A DNA stretch of 58,440 nucleotides from CAISDA01 sp050258555 (lineage in GTDB: Bacteria; Bacteroidota; Ignavibacteria; UBA10030; UBA8401): NCBI GenBank assembly GCA_050258555.1, contig JBLMZA010000053.1:1-58440 (forward strand). Direction: 5' to 3'. The notes beneath the pieces are model-generated. The model was not told the origin of the DNA. It saw only the letters and a program-made list of their open reading frames with translations, and searched no databases. Below, one piece after another: positions 25,627 through 34,877 of the stretch. Position numbers and translations under genes: made by a program. Position 1 is the stretch's first letter. Each line of letters opens with the position of its first letter.

Positions 25627-26874
25627 ATGAAAATTCTTTGGCTCAGCAATAAGCTTCTTTCCCAGGATGATCTGCGCGGCACGGGCACGTGGCTTTCCTC
25701 GATGGCCGAGGGGCTGCTGCGCTCGGGCGAGGCCGAACTCTGCAACATTTCCGAAGGTCCCGTCCGGGAAATGACGCGCATGAACGGCGGCGCCCTCACG
25801 CAGTGGGCCGTTCCGGCCTCGGAAGTGTCGGGTTCGAGCGGACTTCCGACGCAGAAGATCGCCGGGCAGATTCTCGATGCCATCGAGTCGTTCGGTCCCG
25901 ATCTCATTCACGTCTGGGGGACGGAAGGCTTCTGGGGTCTTTTGACCGCGCGCACGGCGGCCGGGCGCACGGCGCTTTTGGAAACGCAGGGGTTGAAGTT
26001 CGCCATCGGGCGCGTGTTCGGCGGCGGACTGACGTTTGCCGAAAAGCTTGCCTGCATCGGGGTGAAGGAACTGGCGCGGCGTTCGACGATCTTCGACAAG
26101 GAGCGCGAGTATCGGCGGTGGGGAGAGTATGAGCGCGAGATCATTGCCGGACACCGGTATATTCTGGTGCAGACCGACTGGGCCGAATCGCAGGTACGGG
26201 CGATCAATCCCGCCTGCATCATACACCGCAGCAATTGCGTGCTGCGCGGCGCATTCTACCGCGCGCAGCCCTGGGTCTACAGCGGCAGGCCCGTGCTCTT
26301 TTGTTCGGCCTCGTATTCCTCGCCCTTCAAGGGCATACACGTCGCGGTGCGCGCCGCCGCGATCCTGAAGCAGACCTATCCGGAGCTCGAACTGAGGATC
26401 GCCGGCATGCATCAGCGCTGGGGGCTGAGGCGCGACGGATACATCGCCTGGGTCTGCCGGGAGATCGAGCGCCTGGGCCTGGCGCAGAACACCGTCTGGC
26501 TTGGCATGCTCTCTGCCGACGAGATCGTGCAGGAAATGCACAATGCCTCGGCCATGCTCGTGCCGACATACATCGAGAACTGCTGCACGGCGATGCAGGA
26601 GGCGATGCTTGCAGGTATACCCGTTATTGCATCCTATACCGGCGGACTTCCCTCACTGGCGGAGGACGAGAAAAGCGCGCTCTTTTTTCCCGTGGGCGAT
26701 CATGTGATGTGCGCGCGCCAGTGCCAGCGCGTGATCGAGGACCGCGAACTTGCCGAGCACCTCTCGCGCGCGGGGCGCGAGGTCGGGTGCGAACGCAATG
26801 CGCCCGATGCGGTTCTCTCGAATCAGATAGAGATCTATCGTTCCATCATCGACGACTATCATGAGGAAGAGTAA
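25627..26874 (+). CDS. Glycosyltransferase family 4
   Basis: 415 residues, GT-B fold. N-terminal LWLSNKLLSQDDLRGTGTW resembles the acceptor domain of many capsule GT4 enzymes. The donor half has an ASYSSPFKGIHVAVRAAAIL segment and the EX7E-type motif ENCCTAMQEA followed by GIPVIASYTGGLPSL. Weak ribosome site; the start is the first ATG giving a full N-terminal fold. Its stop directly touches the start of the next gene (TAA then ATG at 26875). Sugar specificity unknown. Confidence 0.88.
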   Translation: MKILWLSNKLLSQDDLRGTGTWLSSMAEGLLRSGEAELCNISEGPVREMTRMNGGALTQWAVPASEVSGSSGLPTQKIAGQILDAIESFGPDLIHVWGTEGFWGLLTARTAAGRTALLETQGLKFAIGRVFGGGLTFAEKLACIGVKELARRSTIFDKEREYRRWGEYEREIIAGHRYILVQTDWAESQVRAINPACIIHRSNCVLRGAFYRAQPWVYSGRPVLFCSASYSSPFKGIHVAVRAAAILKQTYPELELRIAGMHQRWGLRRDGYIAWVCREIERLGLAQNTVWLGMLSADEIVQEMHNASAMLVPTYIENCCTAMQEAMLAGIPVIASYTGGLPSLAEDEKSALFFPVGDHVMCARQCQRVIEDRELAEHLSRAGREVGCERNAPDAVLSNQIEIYRSIIDDYHEEE

Positions 26875-28218
26875 ATGAAGTATCCGAAAGTGTTGATTGT
26901 CTACCATTCGTGCATCAACAAGCATGATGCCTCCTGCATGTCGCTCCGCAACTGGTTTGCCGACTGGCCGAAGGAGCGGCTGGCGCAGATCTATTCAGGA
27001 AATGAGCAGGGAACGGAGCGCTTCTGCGGGCGCACATTCCGCCTCGGCGAGGGGGAACGCCGGTTCAGCCGGATGTTCTTCAAGCTGAAGGGCTCGCCCC
27101 TCGGCGCGGCCAACCGGCCGCTGCTGCTGGACAAGGGCGGCGCGACATTCGATGCCAAGCTCCGGAGGCGCGAGGCCCTCAGGCAGAATGTGAGCATGAT
27201 GGCCATCAATTCCGGGATCTGGGAACTGATGTTCCCGCCCATCATTTCGCAGCCGCTGGAAAACTGGATCAGCGACTTCAATCCGGATATCGTCTACTCG
27301 CAGGGGTATGACCTTTCCTTCGCCTGGCTCGCCGTGTGGATTCTTCAGCGTTTCAGGCTGCCGGGATGCTTCCATGCGGTCGACGACTGGCCGCGCTTTC
27401 TGTACTCGAACAGCATTTTTTCCAGCCTCATGCGCCGGTACGTTGAAAGCGCCGCGCAGAATCTGCTGAAGTCCGCAAGCGTGCGCTTTGCGATCGGCGA
27501 AGGCATGGCCGCCGAGTACCGCTCGCGCTACGGCGTGGGCATCGAGCCGCTGATGATCTGCGATTCGCTCGAGCGTTTCCGCCGCGCCGAGCCCAGACGC
27601 ATGGCGCCGGAGGACACGATCTCGATCATCTATTCCGGAGGCTTGGGGCATTACCGCTGGAAATCGCTCGTGGATCTGTCGCGTGCGGCAAATGAGCTGG
27701 AGGCCGACGGGCTGAAGCTGAAGATCACCGTCTTCACGCCGGCCGTGCCGCCCGAGGCGGTCTCGGCATTTGCCGGGCTGACCAACATCTGCTTCGAGGT
27801 GCCGCCGTCGCATGAAGAGCTTCCCTCGATCCTGAAGGGCGGGGACATCCTGTTTCTTCCCGAGACGTTCGATCCGGCCGAAGCCGATGTGATCCGGCTC
27901 TCGGTCTCGACGAAGGCGCCGCTTTATATGATGAGCGAGAAGCCGACGCTTGTTTATTCCTCGCCCATGACCGGTGTGTTCGACTATGCCAAGCGTTCGG
28001 GCTGGGCGTATGTTGTCGACAAGCAGGATGTGCATCTTCTGGCGCGGGCCATACGGCGCCTGCACCGCGACACGAGGCTGAAGGAGCGGCTGGCCGCGCG
28101 CGCCATCGAGGTGGCCCGGCACAATCATGAAGCCTCGGTCGTGCGCGAGCGCCTGAGAATCTCGCTGGTCAATGCGGCCGAGCGGCAGAGAATGCGGAGC
28201 GCGCTCGTGACGGCCTGA
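26875..28218 (+). CDS. Glycosyltransferase, GT-B fold (GT4-like)
   Basis: 447 residues. The N-terminal half has YPKVLIVYHSCIN and an FNPDIVYSQGYDLSFAWL segment; the donor half has ISIIYSGGLGHYRWKSLVDLSRA and PPSHEELPSILKGGDILFLPE. The usual EX7E is not clear (the matching position reads PETFDPAEAD), so it is a divergent member. Starts immediately after the previous stop codon, so the two genes are very probably co-translated. Confidence 0.8.
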   Translation: MKYPKVLIVYHSCINKHDASCMSLRNWFADWPKERLAQIYSGNEQGTERFCGRTFRLGEGERRFSRMFFKLKGSPLGAANRPLLLDKGGATFDAKLRRREALRQNVSMMAINSGIWELMFPPIISQPLENWISDFNPDIVYSQGYDLSFAWLAVWILQRFRLPGCFHAVDDWPRFLYSNSIFSSLMRRYVESAAQNLLKSASVRFAIGEGMAAEYRSRYGVGIEPLMICDSLERFRRAEPRRMAPEDTISIIYSGGLGHYRWKSLVDLSRAANELEADGLKLKITVFTPAVPPEAVSAFAGLTNICFEVPPSHEELPSILKGGDILFLPETFDPAEADVIRLSVSTKAPLYMMSEKPTLVYSSPMTGVFDYAKRSGWAYVVDKQDVHLLARAIRRLHRDTRLKERLAARAIEVARHNHEASVVRERLRISLVNAAERQRMRSALVTA

Positions 28219-28318
28219 GGCCCCGCGCGCGCGCATATACCATCACAGGCAGCAGCGGTTCACACAATGCAGTTGGATGGCCTCAAGGGGGCGCTGATAG
28301 GAGGCCAAGGGGGGACAG

Positions 28319-29080
28319 GTGAAACTGGTCATCACGGCAGACGACTTCGGCGCCGCACCCGAAGTCAACGCGGCAATTGCGGAGTCATTCCGGATCGGAC
28401 TCATCGACCGGACCACGGCGCTGGCCAATGCCCCGTGTTTTCCGGAAAGCTGCACGCTCGCCTTCGAGCGCGGCTTCCAGGACAAAGTCGGCATTCATTT
28501 CAATCTCACCAACGGCCCGGCGCTCAGTCCGCTCATGGCCGCCGCTCCAGGATTCTGTGACGGAAGCGGACACTTCACCTATCGGCGCAACTCGAAGGCC
28601 TATGTGACGCGCGCCGAACGCGAGGCGCTCGCCGATGAATGCGAGCGGCAGGTCAGCCGGCTGCATGAAGCCGGGCTCCGTCCGACGTACTTCGATTCGC
28701 ATCATCATGTGCACACCGAATGGTTCATCTTTCAGGCGATCGAGCCCGTCCTGAAGCGATGGGGGTTCTCGAGCGTGCGCATTTCGAAGAACCTCGGCCA
28801 CTCGAGCTTCGCGCGCAGCGCCTATAAATCGATATTCAATTTGTATTTGAAACGCTCCCGGCTCAACGGTACGGACTATTTCGGCGATTACCGGGAGGTG
28901 CTCGCCTGGCTCTCGACGATGAAGGACGGCAGGGACTGCCGTGTGGAAGTCATGACGCATCCCAGGATGGACTGCCGCGGAGTGATCGTCGACACCTGTT
29001 CGGGCGGAGAACTTCAGGAGGCCATCTGCCGGCTGATGACCGGCATGCATGAGCCCGAGCGCGAATCGGCGCTCGTATAA
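28319..29080 (+). CDS. YdjC/ChbG-family carbohydrate deacetylase
   Basis: 253 residues from GTG at 28319, preceded by AAGGGGGGA. The start KLVITADDFG carries the metal-binding Asp pair of the family, and a second metal site is seen in FDSHHHVHTEW; VGIHFNLT supplies the third conserved His. ChbG and HpnK relatives remove acetyl groups from N-acetylated sugars. Here it stands just before the UDP-FucNAc genes, so deacetylation of a nucleotide sugar, lipid-linked intermediate or repeat-unit sugar is the likely role. Substrate not determinable by reading. Confidence 0.87.
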   Translation: MKLVITADDFGAAPEVNAAIAESFRIGLIDRTTALANAPCFPESCTLAFERGFQDKVGIHFNLTNGPALSPLMAAAPGFCDGSGHFTYRRNSKAYVTRAEREALADECERQVSRLHEAGLRPTYFDSHHHVHTEWFIFQAIEPVLKRWGFSSVRISKNLGHSSFARSAYKSIFNLYLKRSRLNGTDYFGDYREVLAWLSTMKDGRDCRVEVMTHPRMDCRGVIVDTCSGGELQEAICRLMTGMHEPERESALV

Positions 29081-29140
29081 GCAGGAGAACAATACCATCA
29101 AGGACCGATCAACATCATGAACGTGAAAGGGGACAAGCGT

Positions 29141-30229
29141 ATGTTTGAAGGGAAGGTTCTGCTCATTACCGGAGGCACGGGCACATTCGGCAACGCCGTG
29201 ATGCGCCGCTTCCTCCAGACGCCGATCAAGGAGATCCGAGTCTTCAGCCGCGATGAAAAGAAGCAGGAGGAAGTGCGGATGCATTACAACAGTCCGAAGA
29301 TCAAGTCGTATATCGGCGATGTGCGTGCCTACGACTCGATCGCCTCGGCCATGTACGGCGTCGACTACGTGTTTCATGCTGCGGCGCTGAAGCAGGTGCC
29401 GTCGTGCGAATTCTATCCGCTGGAGGCGCTGCGCACCAACGCCCTCGGCGCCGAGAACGTGATGAACGCAGCGATCGCCGGAGGCGTGAAGCGGCTCATC
29501 GTGCTCTCGACCGACAAGGCCGTCTATCCGATCAACGCCATGGGCATCTCGAAGGCGATGATGGAGAAGCTCATGGTGGCCAAGAGCCGCGTTTCCAACG
29601 GCTCGGGCACCGTGCTCTGCGGCACGCGCTACGGAAACGTGATGGCCTCGCGCGGCTCGGTCATTCCGCTCTTCATCCGACAGATCAGGGAAGGCAAGCC
29701 GCTCACGGTCACCGACCTTCACATGACGCGCTTCATGATGTCGATCGAAGACGCGGTCGATCTTGTTCTCTATGCGTTCGAGCACGGGCATCAGGGCGAC
29801 ATCTTCGTGCAGAAGGCGCCCTCGGCGACGATCGAGACATTGGCGCTGGCGGTAAAGAAAGTCTTCGGCGCGGCCAATCCGATCGAAGTCATCGGCACGC
29901 GCCACGGGGAGAAGCAGTACGAAACGCTGCTGACTCGCGAAGAGCGGGCCAAGGCCGAGGATGAGGGATCGTACTTCCGCGTGAGGGCGGACAACCGCGA
30001 TCTGAATTACAATGCGTTCTTCTCGGAAGGCCAAACCGAGATCGCCGAGATGGAGGATTTCAATTCGAACAACGCACGCATCCTGAATGTCGACGAGATG
30101 GCCGAACTCCTGCTCTCCCTCGATTACATCCGTTCGGAACTCAAGGCCGCAGGAAGCATCATCGGGCAGGAGATGTCGTACGAGCACAGGTCACTATTTT
30201 CCGAATGGACGGAGAGAAGCGTCGCATGA
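29141..30229 (+). CDS. fnlA: UDP-GlcNAc 4,6-dehydratase/5-epimerase (FnlA/CapE/WbjB)
   Basis: 362 residues. I chose ATG 29141 (MFEGKVLLITGGTGTFGN) over 29117 because AAAGGGGA lies at good spacing and CapE/FnlA proteins begin at this point. NAD-binding GGTGTFG near residue 10; the catalytic segment STDKAVYPINAMGISK near 123-138 has Met-x3-Lys, as known for CapE. It opens UDP-L-FucNAc synthesis by making UDP-2-acetamido-2,6-dideoxy-L-arabino-hexos-4-ulose. C-terminal features RYGNVMASRGSVIPLF and GTRHGEKQYETLLTREE are diagnostic of the family. It shares ATGA with fnlB. Confidence 0.95.
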   Translation: MFEGKVLLITGGTGTFGNAVMRRFLQTPIKEIRVFSRDEKKQEEVRMHYNSPKIKSYIGDVRAYDSIASAMYGVDYVFHAAALKQVPSCEFYPLEALRTNALGAENVMNAAIAGGVKRLIVLSTDKAVYPINAMGISKAMMEKLMVAKSRVSNGSGTVLCGTRYGNVMASRGSVIPLFIRQIREGKPLTVTDLHMTRFMMSIEDAVDLVLYAFEHGHQGDIFVQKAPSATIETLALAVKKVFGAANPIEVIGTRHGEKQYETLLTREERAKAEDEGSYFRVRADNRDLNYNAFFSEGQTEIAEMEDFNSNNARILNVDEMAELLLSLDYIRSELKAAGSIIGQEMSYEHRSLFSEWTERSVA

Positions 30230-31356
30230 AGACAATACTCGTTACCGGATCGGCCGGATTCATCGGGCGCAACCTCATCAATCATCTGCAGCGCAAAGAG
30301 GATGTCACCGTCCTGAAGTTCGACATGACGGACACCGAAGAGACGCTCAATGAGCAGCTCCGCACGGCCGACATCATCTTTCATCTGGCCGGAGTGAACC
30401 GGCCGAAGCAGGAAGAGGAATTCATCGCGGGCAACGTCGGATTCACGATGCGCATCGTGGCGCGGCTCCTCGAGCGCACGACGAAGCCCATGCTGGTGCT
30501 TTCGTCCTCGACGCAGGCGGCGCTCGACAATCCCTACGGCCGTTCGAAACGCCAGGCCGAAGAGGCGCTCGAGGAATACGGCGGCGTGGGCGGAAGCGCC
30601 GTCATCGCACGGCTGCCGAACGTCTTCGGCAAATGGAGCCGGCCCAATTACAATTCGGCGGTGGCCACATTCTGTTACAATATTGCGCGCGGACTCGAGA
30701 TCACGGTCTCGGATCCCGAGCGCGTGGTCGAGCTTGTCTATATCGACGATGTCGTGGCCGCCTTCGACGCGCTGATCGAAGCGCCCCAGGAGCCGGGAAC
30801 GCGGCGTCTGAGCGTGGGGCCGGTCACGCCCATCACGCTCGATGCCCTGGTGCGGGAGCTCTACCAGATGCGCGACATCCGAGCCGGACTGCTTGTGCCC
30901 GATCTTGGGGACCGGTTCCGCCGGGCGCTCTATGCGACCTATCTTTCGTTTCTGCCGAAGGAGGAGTTTGCCTACGGGCTTTCCAAACGCGAGGATCAGC
31001 GCGGAGCGCTGGCCGAGCTCCTGAAGTCGCCGCATTTCGGGCAGCTCTTTGTTTCGCGCACCAATCCCGGATACGAACGGGGCAATCATTACCATCACAC
31101 GAAGGTGGAAAAATTCTGCGTGCTCGAGGGCGACGCCGTGATCCGCTTCCGGCATGTGGCCAATGGCGAGATCCTCTCGTATCCGGTTGCCGGCACGGAC
31201 TTCCGTGTGGTGGATATTCCGCCCGGCTACACGCATTCGATCGAGAACGTCGGCACGCGCGAACTGGTCGTGCTTTTCTGGGCGAGCGAACTCTTCAATC
31301 TCGAGGCTCCCGACACATACCCGCTGCCGGTCAAGGCGGTTCACGCGGAGGCATAG
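30226..31356 (+). CDS. fnlB: Bifunctional reductase/epimerase FnlB/CapF/WbjC
   Basis: 376 residues from the ATG that overlaps the fnlA stop (ATGA 30226-30229). The N-terminal short-chain dehydrogenase has VTGSAGFIGRNL and the active-site YGRSK (about 104-108). The C-terminal cupin (from about 260) has the metal-binding HYHHTKVEKF. In CapF the cupin epimerises C3 and the dehydrogenase reduces C4, giving UDP-2-acetamido-2,6-dideoxy-L-talose for FnlC. Both halves are complete. Cytosolic. Confidence 0.94.
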   Translation: MKTILVTGSAGFIGRNLINHLQRKEDVTVLKFDMTDTEETLNEQLRTADIIFHLAGVNRPKQEEEFIAGNVGFTMRIVARLLERTTKPMLVLSSSTQAALDNPYGRSKRQAEEALEEYGGVGGSAVIARLPNVFGKWSRPNYNSAVATFCYNIARGLEITVSDPERVVELVYIDDVVAAFDALIEAPQEPGTRRLSVGPVTPITLDALVRELYQMRDIRAGLLVPDLGDRFRRALYATYLSFLPKEEFAYGLSKREDQRGALAELLKSPHFGQLFVSRTNPGYERGNHYHHTKVEKFCVLEGDAVIRFRHVANGEILSYPVAGTDFRVVDIPPGYTHSIENVGTRELVVLFWASELFNLEAPDTYPLPVKAVHAEA

Positions 31357-31365
31357 AAGGAGCCT

Positions 31366-32562
31366 ATGCGCGTCGCATTTTTCCAGCGGATCTTCGCCCA
31401 CTATCAGGCCGGGCTCATGAAGGCGCTCACGGCATCGTCCCGGCACACCTATACGTTTTACGGGGAGAACCGCGATCCGCTGTCGAGCGGCATCGAGCCC
31501 GTTTCGGAGGAAGTGCGGCGGATGCTGCCCTATACGATCTGCCGCACGCGGCATTGGGGCCGGCACTGCGCCTTTCAATGGAGGGCGGTTGCCCGCGCAC
31601 TCTACGGCCCGGACGACGTCCTCATTCTTGAAGGAGGATTGACGATTCTCACCAACTGGCCGGCGATGATCGCGGCCCGGCTCCGGGGAAAGCGCGTGCT
31701 TTTGTACACGCACGGATGGCTAAGGAGGGAATCGGGCATCCGGAAATTCGCAAAAAATACATTCTACCGGATGGCTCATGCGCTCCTGCTCTACAGTCCG
31801 CGTGCCCGGGCAATCGGCGAGAGCTACGGATTCGACCCCAGGCGGCTCTTTGTGGTGTACAACAGTCTGGATGACGAGACGATTCTGCAGTACAGGCAGA
31901 ATCTCACAGGGATGATGCGCCAGGAGTTCCGGCGCGAATGGCTCGGCGCGAAGAGCGATCTGCCGATGGTGGTGAGCGTGGGACGGTTGAATGCGGCAAA
32001 GGAGTATCCCCTGCTTCTTGAAGCCGCAGCGCTCCTGAACAAGCGGGGGCTTGCCGTGACGATCATGCTGGTGGGTGAAGGGCCCGAGCGTCCGATTCTT
32101 GCCGAACAGGCGATGGAACTCGGCGTGACGCTGGTGCTTCCGGGCGCGCGCTATGACGAGCAGTTTCTGAGCCGCGCGATTTCCTCGGCATCGCTTATGG
32201 TGATTCCGGGCGCGGCAGGGCTCTCGGTGATACACAGCCTCTCCTACGGCACGCCGGTGGTGGTGCACGATGACGATGACGAGCAGGGGCCGGAAGTCGA
32301 GGCGGTGAAAGAGGGCGTGAATGGAGCCCGCTTCAGGCGCGGCAGCGTGGACGATCTGGCACGCGCGATGCGTGCGGTGCTGGAAGAACTGCCGAAGACG
32401 CCGGAAGTGGAAGCGCTCTGCCGGACCGTGGTCGATGAAGCCTATTCACCGCGCCGGATGGCTGAAGTCTTCGACTGTGCGGTATCGGGCATGCCGGCCG
32501 ATCATCCGCATGCCGAGGCGGAGCATCAGGGTGCCGAAGCCGCGGCCGTGCTCGGCTCGTAG
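31366..32562 (+). CDS. Glycosyltransferase, GT-B fold (GT4-like)
   Basis: 398 residues; AAGGAG sits just before the ATG. The donor half shows VVSVGRLNAAKEYPLLLEAAALL, VGEGPERPILAE and PGAAGLSVIHSLSYGTPVV. The glutamate that normally opens EX7E is replaced by an Ala-Gly-Leu segment. The same substitution and a following GPE motif occur in the enzyme at 33626-34858, so the two are related and may use similar donors. Cytosolic; sugar unknown. Confidence 0.85.
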   Translation: MRVAFFQRIFAHYQAGLMKALTASSRHTYTFYGENRDPLSSGIEPVSEEVRRMLPYTICRTRHWGRHCAFQWRAVARALYGPDDVLILEGGLTILTNWPAMIAARLRGKRVLLYTHGWLRRESGIRKFAKNTFYRMAHALLLYSPRARAIGESYGFDPRRLFVVYNSLDDETILQYRQNLTGMMRQEFRREWLGAKSDLPMVVSVGRLNAAKEYPLLLEAAALLNKRGLAVTIMLVGEGPERPILAEQAMELGVTLVLPGARYDEQFLSRAISSASLMVIPGAAGLSVIHSLSYGTPVVVHDDDDEQGPEVEAVKEGVNGARFRRGSVDDLARAMRAVLEELPKTPEVEALCRTVVDEAYSPRRMAEVFDCAVSGMPADHPHAEAEHQGAEAAAVLGS

Positions 32563-32606
32563 CGCGCCGTGCGTACACACACAGGCAGACAGAACCAGGG
32601 AGAGGC

Positions 32607-33626
32607 ATGTATTATTTCTGCACATACTTCGATAAAAATTATTACCCGCGATCGCGCGCGCTCCATGAATCGCTCGTGCGATGCGGCGTGGATTTCACGC
32701 TCTTTGCCTTGTGTCTCGATGAGGAAAGCGCGCAGCTCGTCGATGCGCTCGGTCTTCCCTCATTCGTGCCCGTGCCCGTGGCGGAGCTCGAAGCGCACGA
32801 TCCGGAGCTGAAGAGCGTCAAATCCGGGCGCTCGAAGGTGGAATATTATTTCACCTGCACGGCCGCCTTCTGTTCCTTCGTGATGGAGCGCTTCCGGCAG
32901 GTCGATCTGCTGACGTATCTCGATGCGGACCTGTATTTTTTCGCGCATCCGAAGCCGCTCTTCGACGAAATGGAGGACTCTTCGATCGGCATCATTCCGC
33001 ATCGGTATTCGCTCATTGCCAGCATACACAAGGCGCACGGACTCTATAATGTGGGCTGGGTTTCATTCCGGCGCGACGCGGAAGGACTCGCCTGTCTCGA
33101 TCTGTGGCGGCGCCAGTGCATCGAATGGTGTTATGACCGCGTGGAGGATGGGAAATTCGCCGATCAGAAATATCTCGATGCGTGGCCCGGGCGATTCGCC
33201 CGCGTGCGCGTGATCGAACACACGGGCGCCAATATCGGCTCCTGGAATATCGCCCGCTATCCGGTCCGTGTCTCCTCCGACGGCAGGCTCATGGCGGGAG
33301 ACGCGCCGCTGATCTTTTTTCACTTTGCGTGTTTTTCGCAGCTCTCGAAGCGCATCTTCAACACCAGCTTCGGCGGCAATTATGTCTATCTCACGCCGAC
33401 GGTGCGGCGTCATGTCTACGGGCCGTATATCGAGGATCTGCTGCGCTTCTCGGCCGACGACGGACTTGCCCGGCGCGACAGGAAGGCCGATTCGCACATC
33501 CAGCGCATCCGGCAGCTCATCCGTCTGGCGCTGCGCACCGTGCGGGGCATCGTCTTCAACGAATATATCGTTCTGCCGAGGGCAGAGATGGGTCAGCGTG
33601 TTGCAATCAGTATGAAGGAGGAATGA
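32607..33626 (+). CDS. GT-A-fold glycosyltransferase (GT8-like)
   Basis: 339 residues. Starts MYYFCTYFDKNYYPRSRALHESL, the usual opening of GT8-like enzymes, and has the metal-binding DxD in LLTYLDADLYFF near residues 107-118. Later motifs GLYNVGWVSFRRD, CIEWCYDRVEDGKFADQKYLD and EHTGANIGSWN fit a widespread family of capsule and lipopolysaccharide transferases of unknown donor. Ribosome site AGGGAGAGG. The stop overlaps the next start by one base (TGATG). Confidence 0.83.
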   Translation: MYYFCTYFDKNYYPRSRALHESLVRCGVDFTLFALCLDEESAQLVDALGLPSFVPVPVAELEAHDPELKSVKSGRSKVEYYFTCTAAFCSFVMERFRQVDLLTYLDADLYFFAHPKPLFDEMEDSSIGIIPHRYSLIASIHKAHGLYNVGWVSFRRDAEGLACLDLWRRQCIEWCYDRVEDGKFADQKYLDAWPGRFARVRVIEHTGANIGSWNIARYPVRVSSDGRLMAGDAPLIFFHFACFSQLSKRIFNTSFGGNYVYLTPTVRRHVYGPYIEDLLRFSADDGLARRDRKADSHIQRIRQLIRLALRTVRGIVFNEYIVLPRAEMGQRVAISMKEE

Positions 33627-34858
33627 TGGAGGCATTCAATATGACAGGAAGTGAAGCATTCAGAGCATCAGACATCACACGTATCCACGCAGAGCAAGCC
33701 GAAGTTCAACGGAAGTGTACCGTCGGAGCATTCAACTGGATGGTGCCGCATTACCGGCTGGCGCTCTTCAAGCTCTTAAGCGAGCATCCGACAATCGAGT
33801 TCACGTTTTGCACGCCGAAGACGTATCATGACCCGACCATCAAGCTGGGTGATGTGCGGCAGCTGCGCCACCGCGAGATCCGCTCATGGCAGTGGAAGAT
33901 TCCGTTCATGCCGCAGTATGTCACGCTTCAGCTGCATTCGATCAACGCCATTCTCACAAACAAGTATGATGTCGTCATCCTGCTCAACGATCTGGTGGGC
34001 ATCGATGTGTGGGTGAGCCTGCTTCTGTCGCGTCTGCTCAGGCGGCGCGTGGTGATCTGGGGGCAGGGACTGTCGAAGAATCCGACCAGGTTACGCACGG
34101 CCTTCCGCAAGATTCTGATCTCTCTGTCGGATGCGGTGCTGCTCTATACCGACGGCGGAAAGAACTTCTGGATCGAGCAGGGAGTCGATCCGGACAAGCT
34201 CTTCGTCGCCTACAACTCGATCGATACGCGCAGGATCTTCGATGTGAAAAAATCCGTCACGCAGCGCGATCTCATCGAGTACCGGAGCCGGCATCAGTGG
34301 GGCGACAAGAAGATCATCGTTTTCGACGGCAGGCTCGTGCCCGAGAAGCGGATTGACATCGTACTGCAGGCGATGAAACGCGTCGTCGAATGTCATGCCA
34401 ACACGCATCTTGCCATCATCGGCGACGGGCCGATGAAAGATGAAATCAGGCGCACGGTGGAGGTGCTCGACATCCCGCATATGGTGACGATGCTCGGCGC
34501 CATTTACGACGAGCGTGAGCTGGCGCTTGTCTATATGAACAGTACGGCGGCGGTGCTTCCGGCATTCGCCGGATTGGCGATCATGCACGCGTTTTCGTAC
34601 GGCGTTCCGTTCATTCTGGGCCGCGGGAAAACCGATCACGGTCCCGAAGCCGAGCTCGTCATCGATCAGCACAACGGATTCATCTGTGATCTCGACGCCA
34701 TCGATGCCTTCGCCCGATCGATGTGCCTGCTGATCGAGAACGAAGAGCTCCGGAAAACAATGTCCGAAAATGCATTCCGCATGATTGCAGACAAGTATAA
34801 TCTTGACAACATGGCGGCCGGCATCATCGATGCCGTGCGATACAGTGCGAGAGTCTAA
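33626..34858 (+). CDS. Glycosyltransferase, GT-B fold (GT4-like)
   Basis: 410 residues. The frame is open far upstream inside the previous gene, but AAGGAGG at 33615-33621 points to the ATG at 33626 (ATG 33623 is too close). The donor half shows VFDGRLVPEKRIDIVLQAMKRV, IIGDGPMKDEIRR and PAFAGLAIMHAFSYGVPFI followed by DHGPEAELV; like the enzyme at 31366-32562 it lacks the first Glu of EX7E. The 30-residue N-terminal stretch before FNWMVPHYRLALF is polar and probably disordered. Confidence 0.85.
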   Translation: MEAFNMTGSEAFRASDITRIHAEQAEVQRKCTVGAFNWMVPHYRLALFKLLSEHPTIEFTFCTPKTYHDPTIKLGDVRQLRHREIRSWQWKIPFMPQYVTLQLHSINAILTNKYDVVILLNDLVGIDVWVSLLLSRLLRRRVVIWGQGLSKNPTRLRTAFRKILISLSDAVLLYTDGGKNFWIEQGVDPDKLFVAYNSIDTRRIFDVKKSVTQRDLIEYRSRHQWGDKKIIVFDGRLVPEKRIDIVLQAMKRVVECHANTHLAIIGDGPMKDEIRRTVEVLDIPHMVTMLGAIYDERELALVYMNSTAAVLPAFAGLAIMHAFSYGVPFILGRGKTDHGPEAELVIDQHNGFICDLDAIDAFARSMCLLIENEELRKTMSENAFRMIADKYNLDNMAAGIIDAVRYSARV

Positions 34859-34877
34859 CATCATCGAGGAATCATCC

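Noticed and set aside
33182..33625. An upstream extension of the transferase at 33626
   Set aside because: The extension overlaps the GT8-like gene in another frame and has shadow composition; the ribosome site AAGGAGG is just before 33626.
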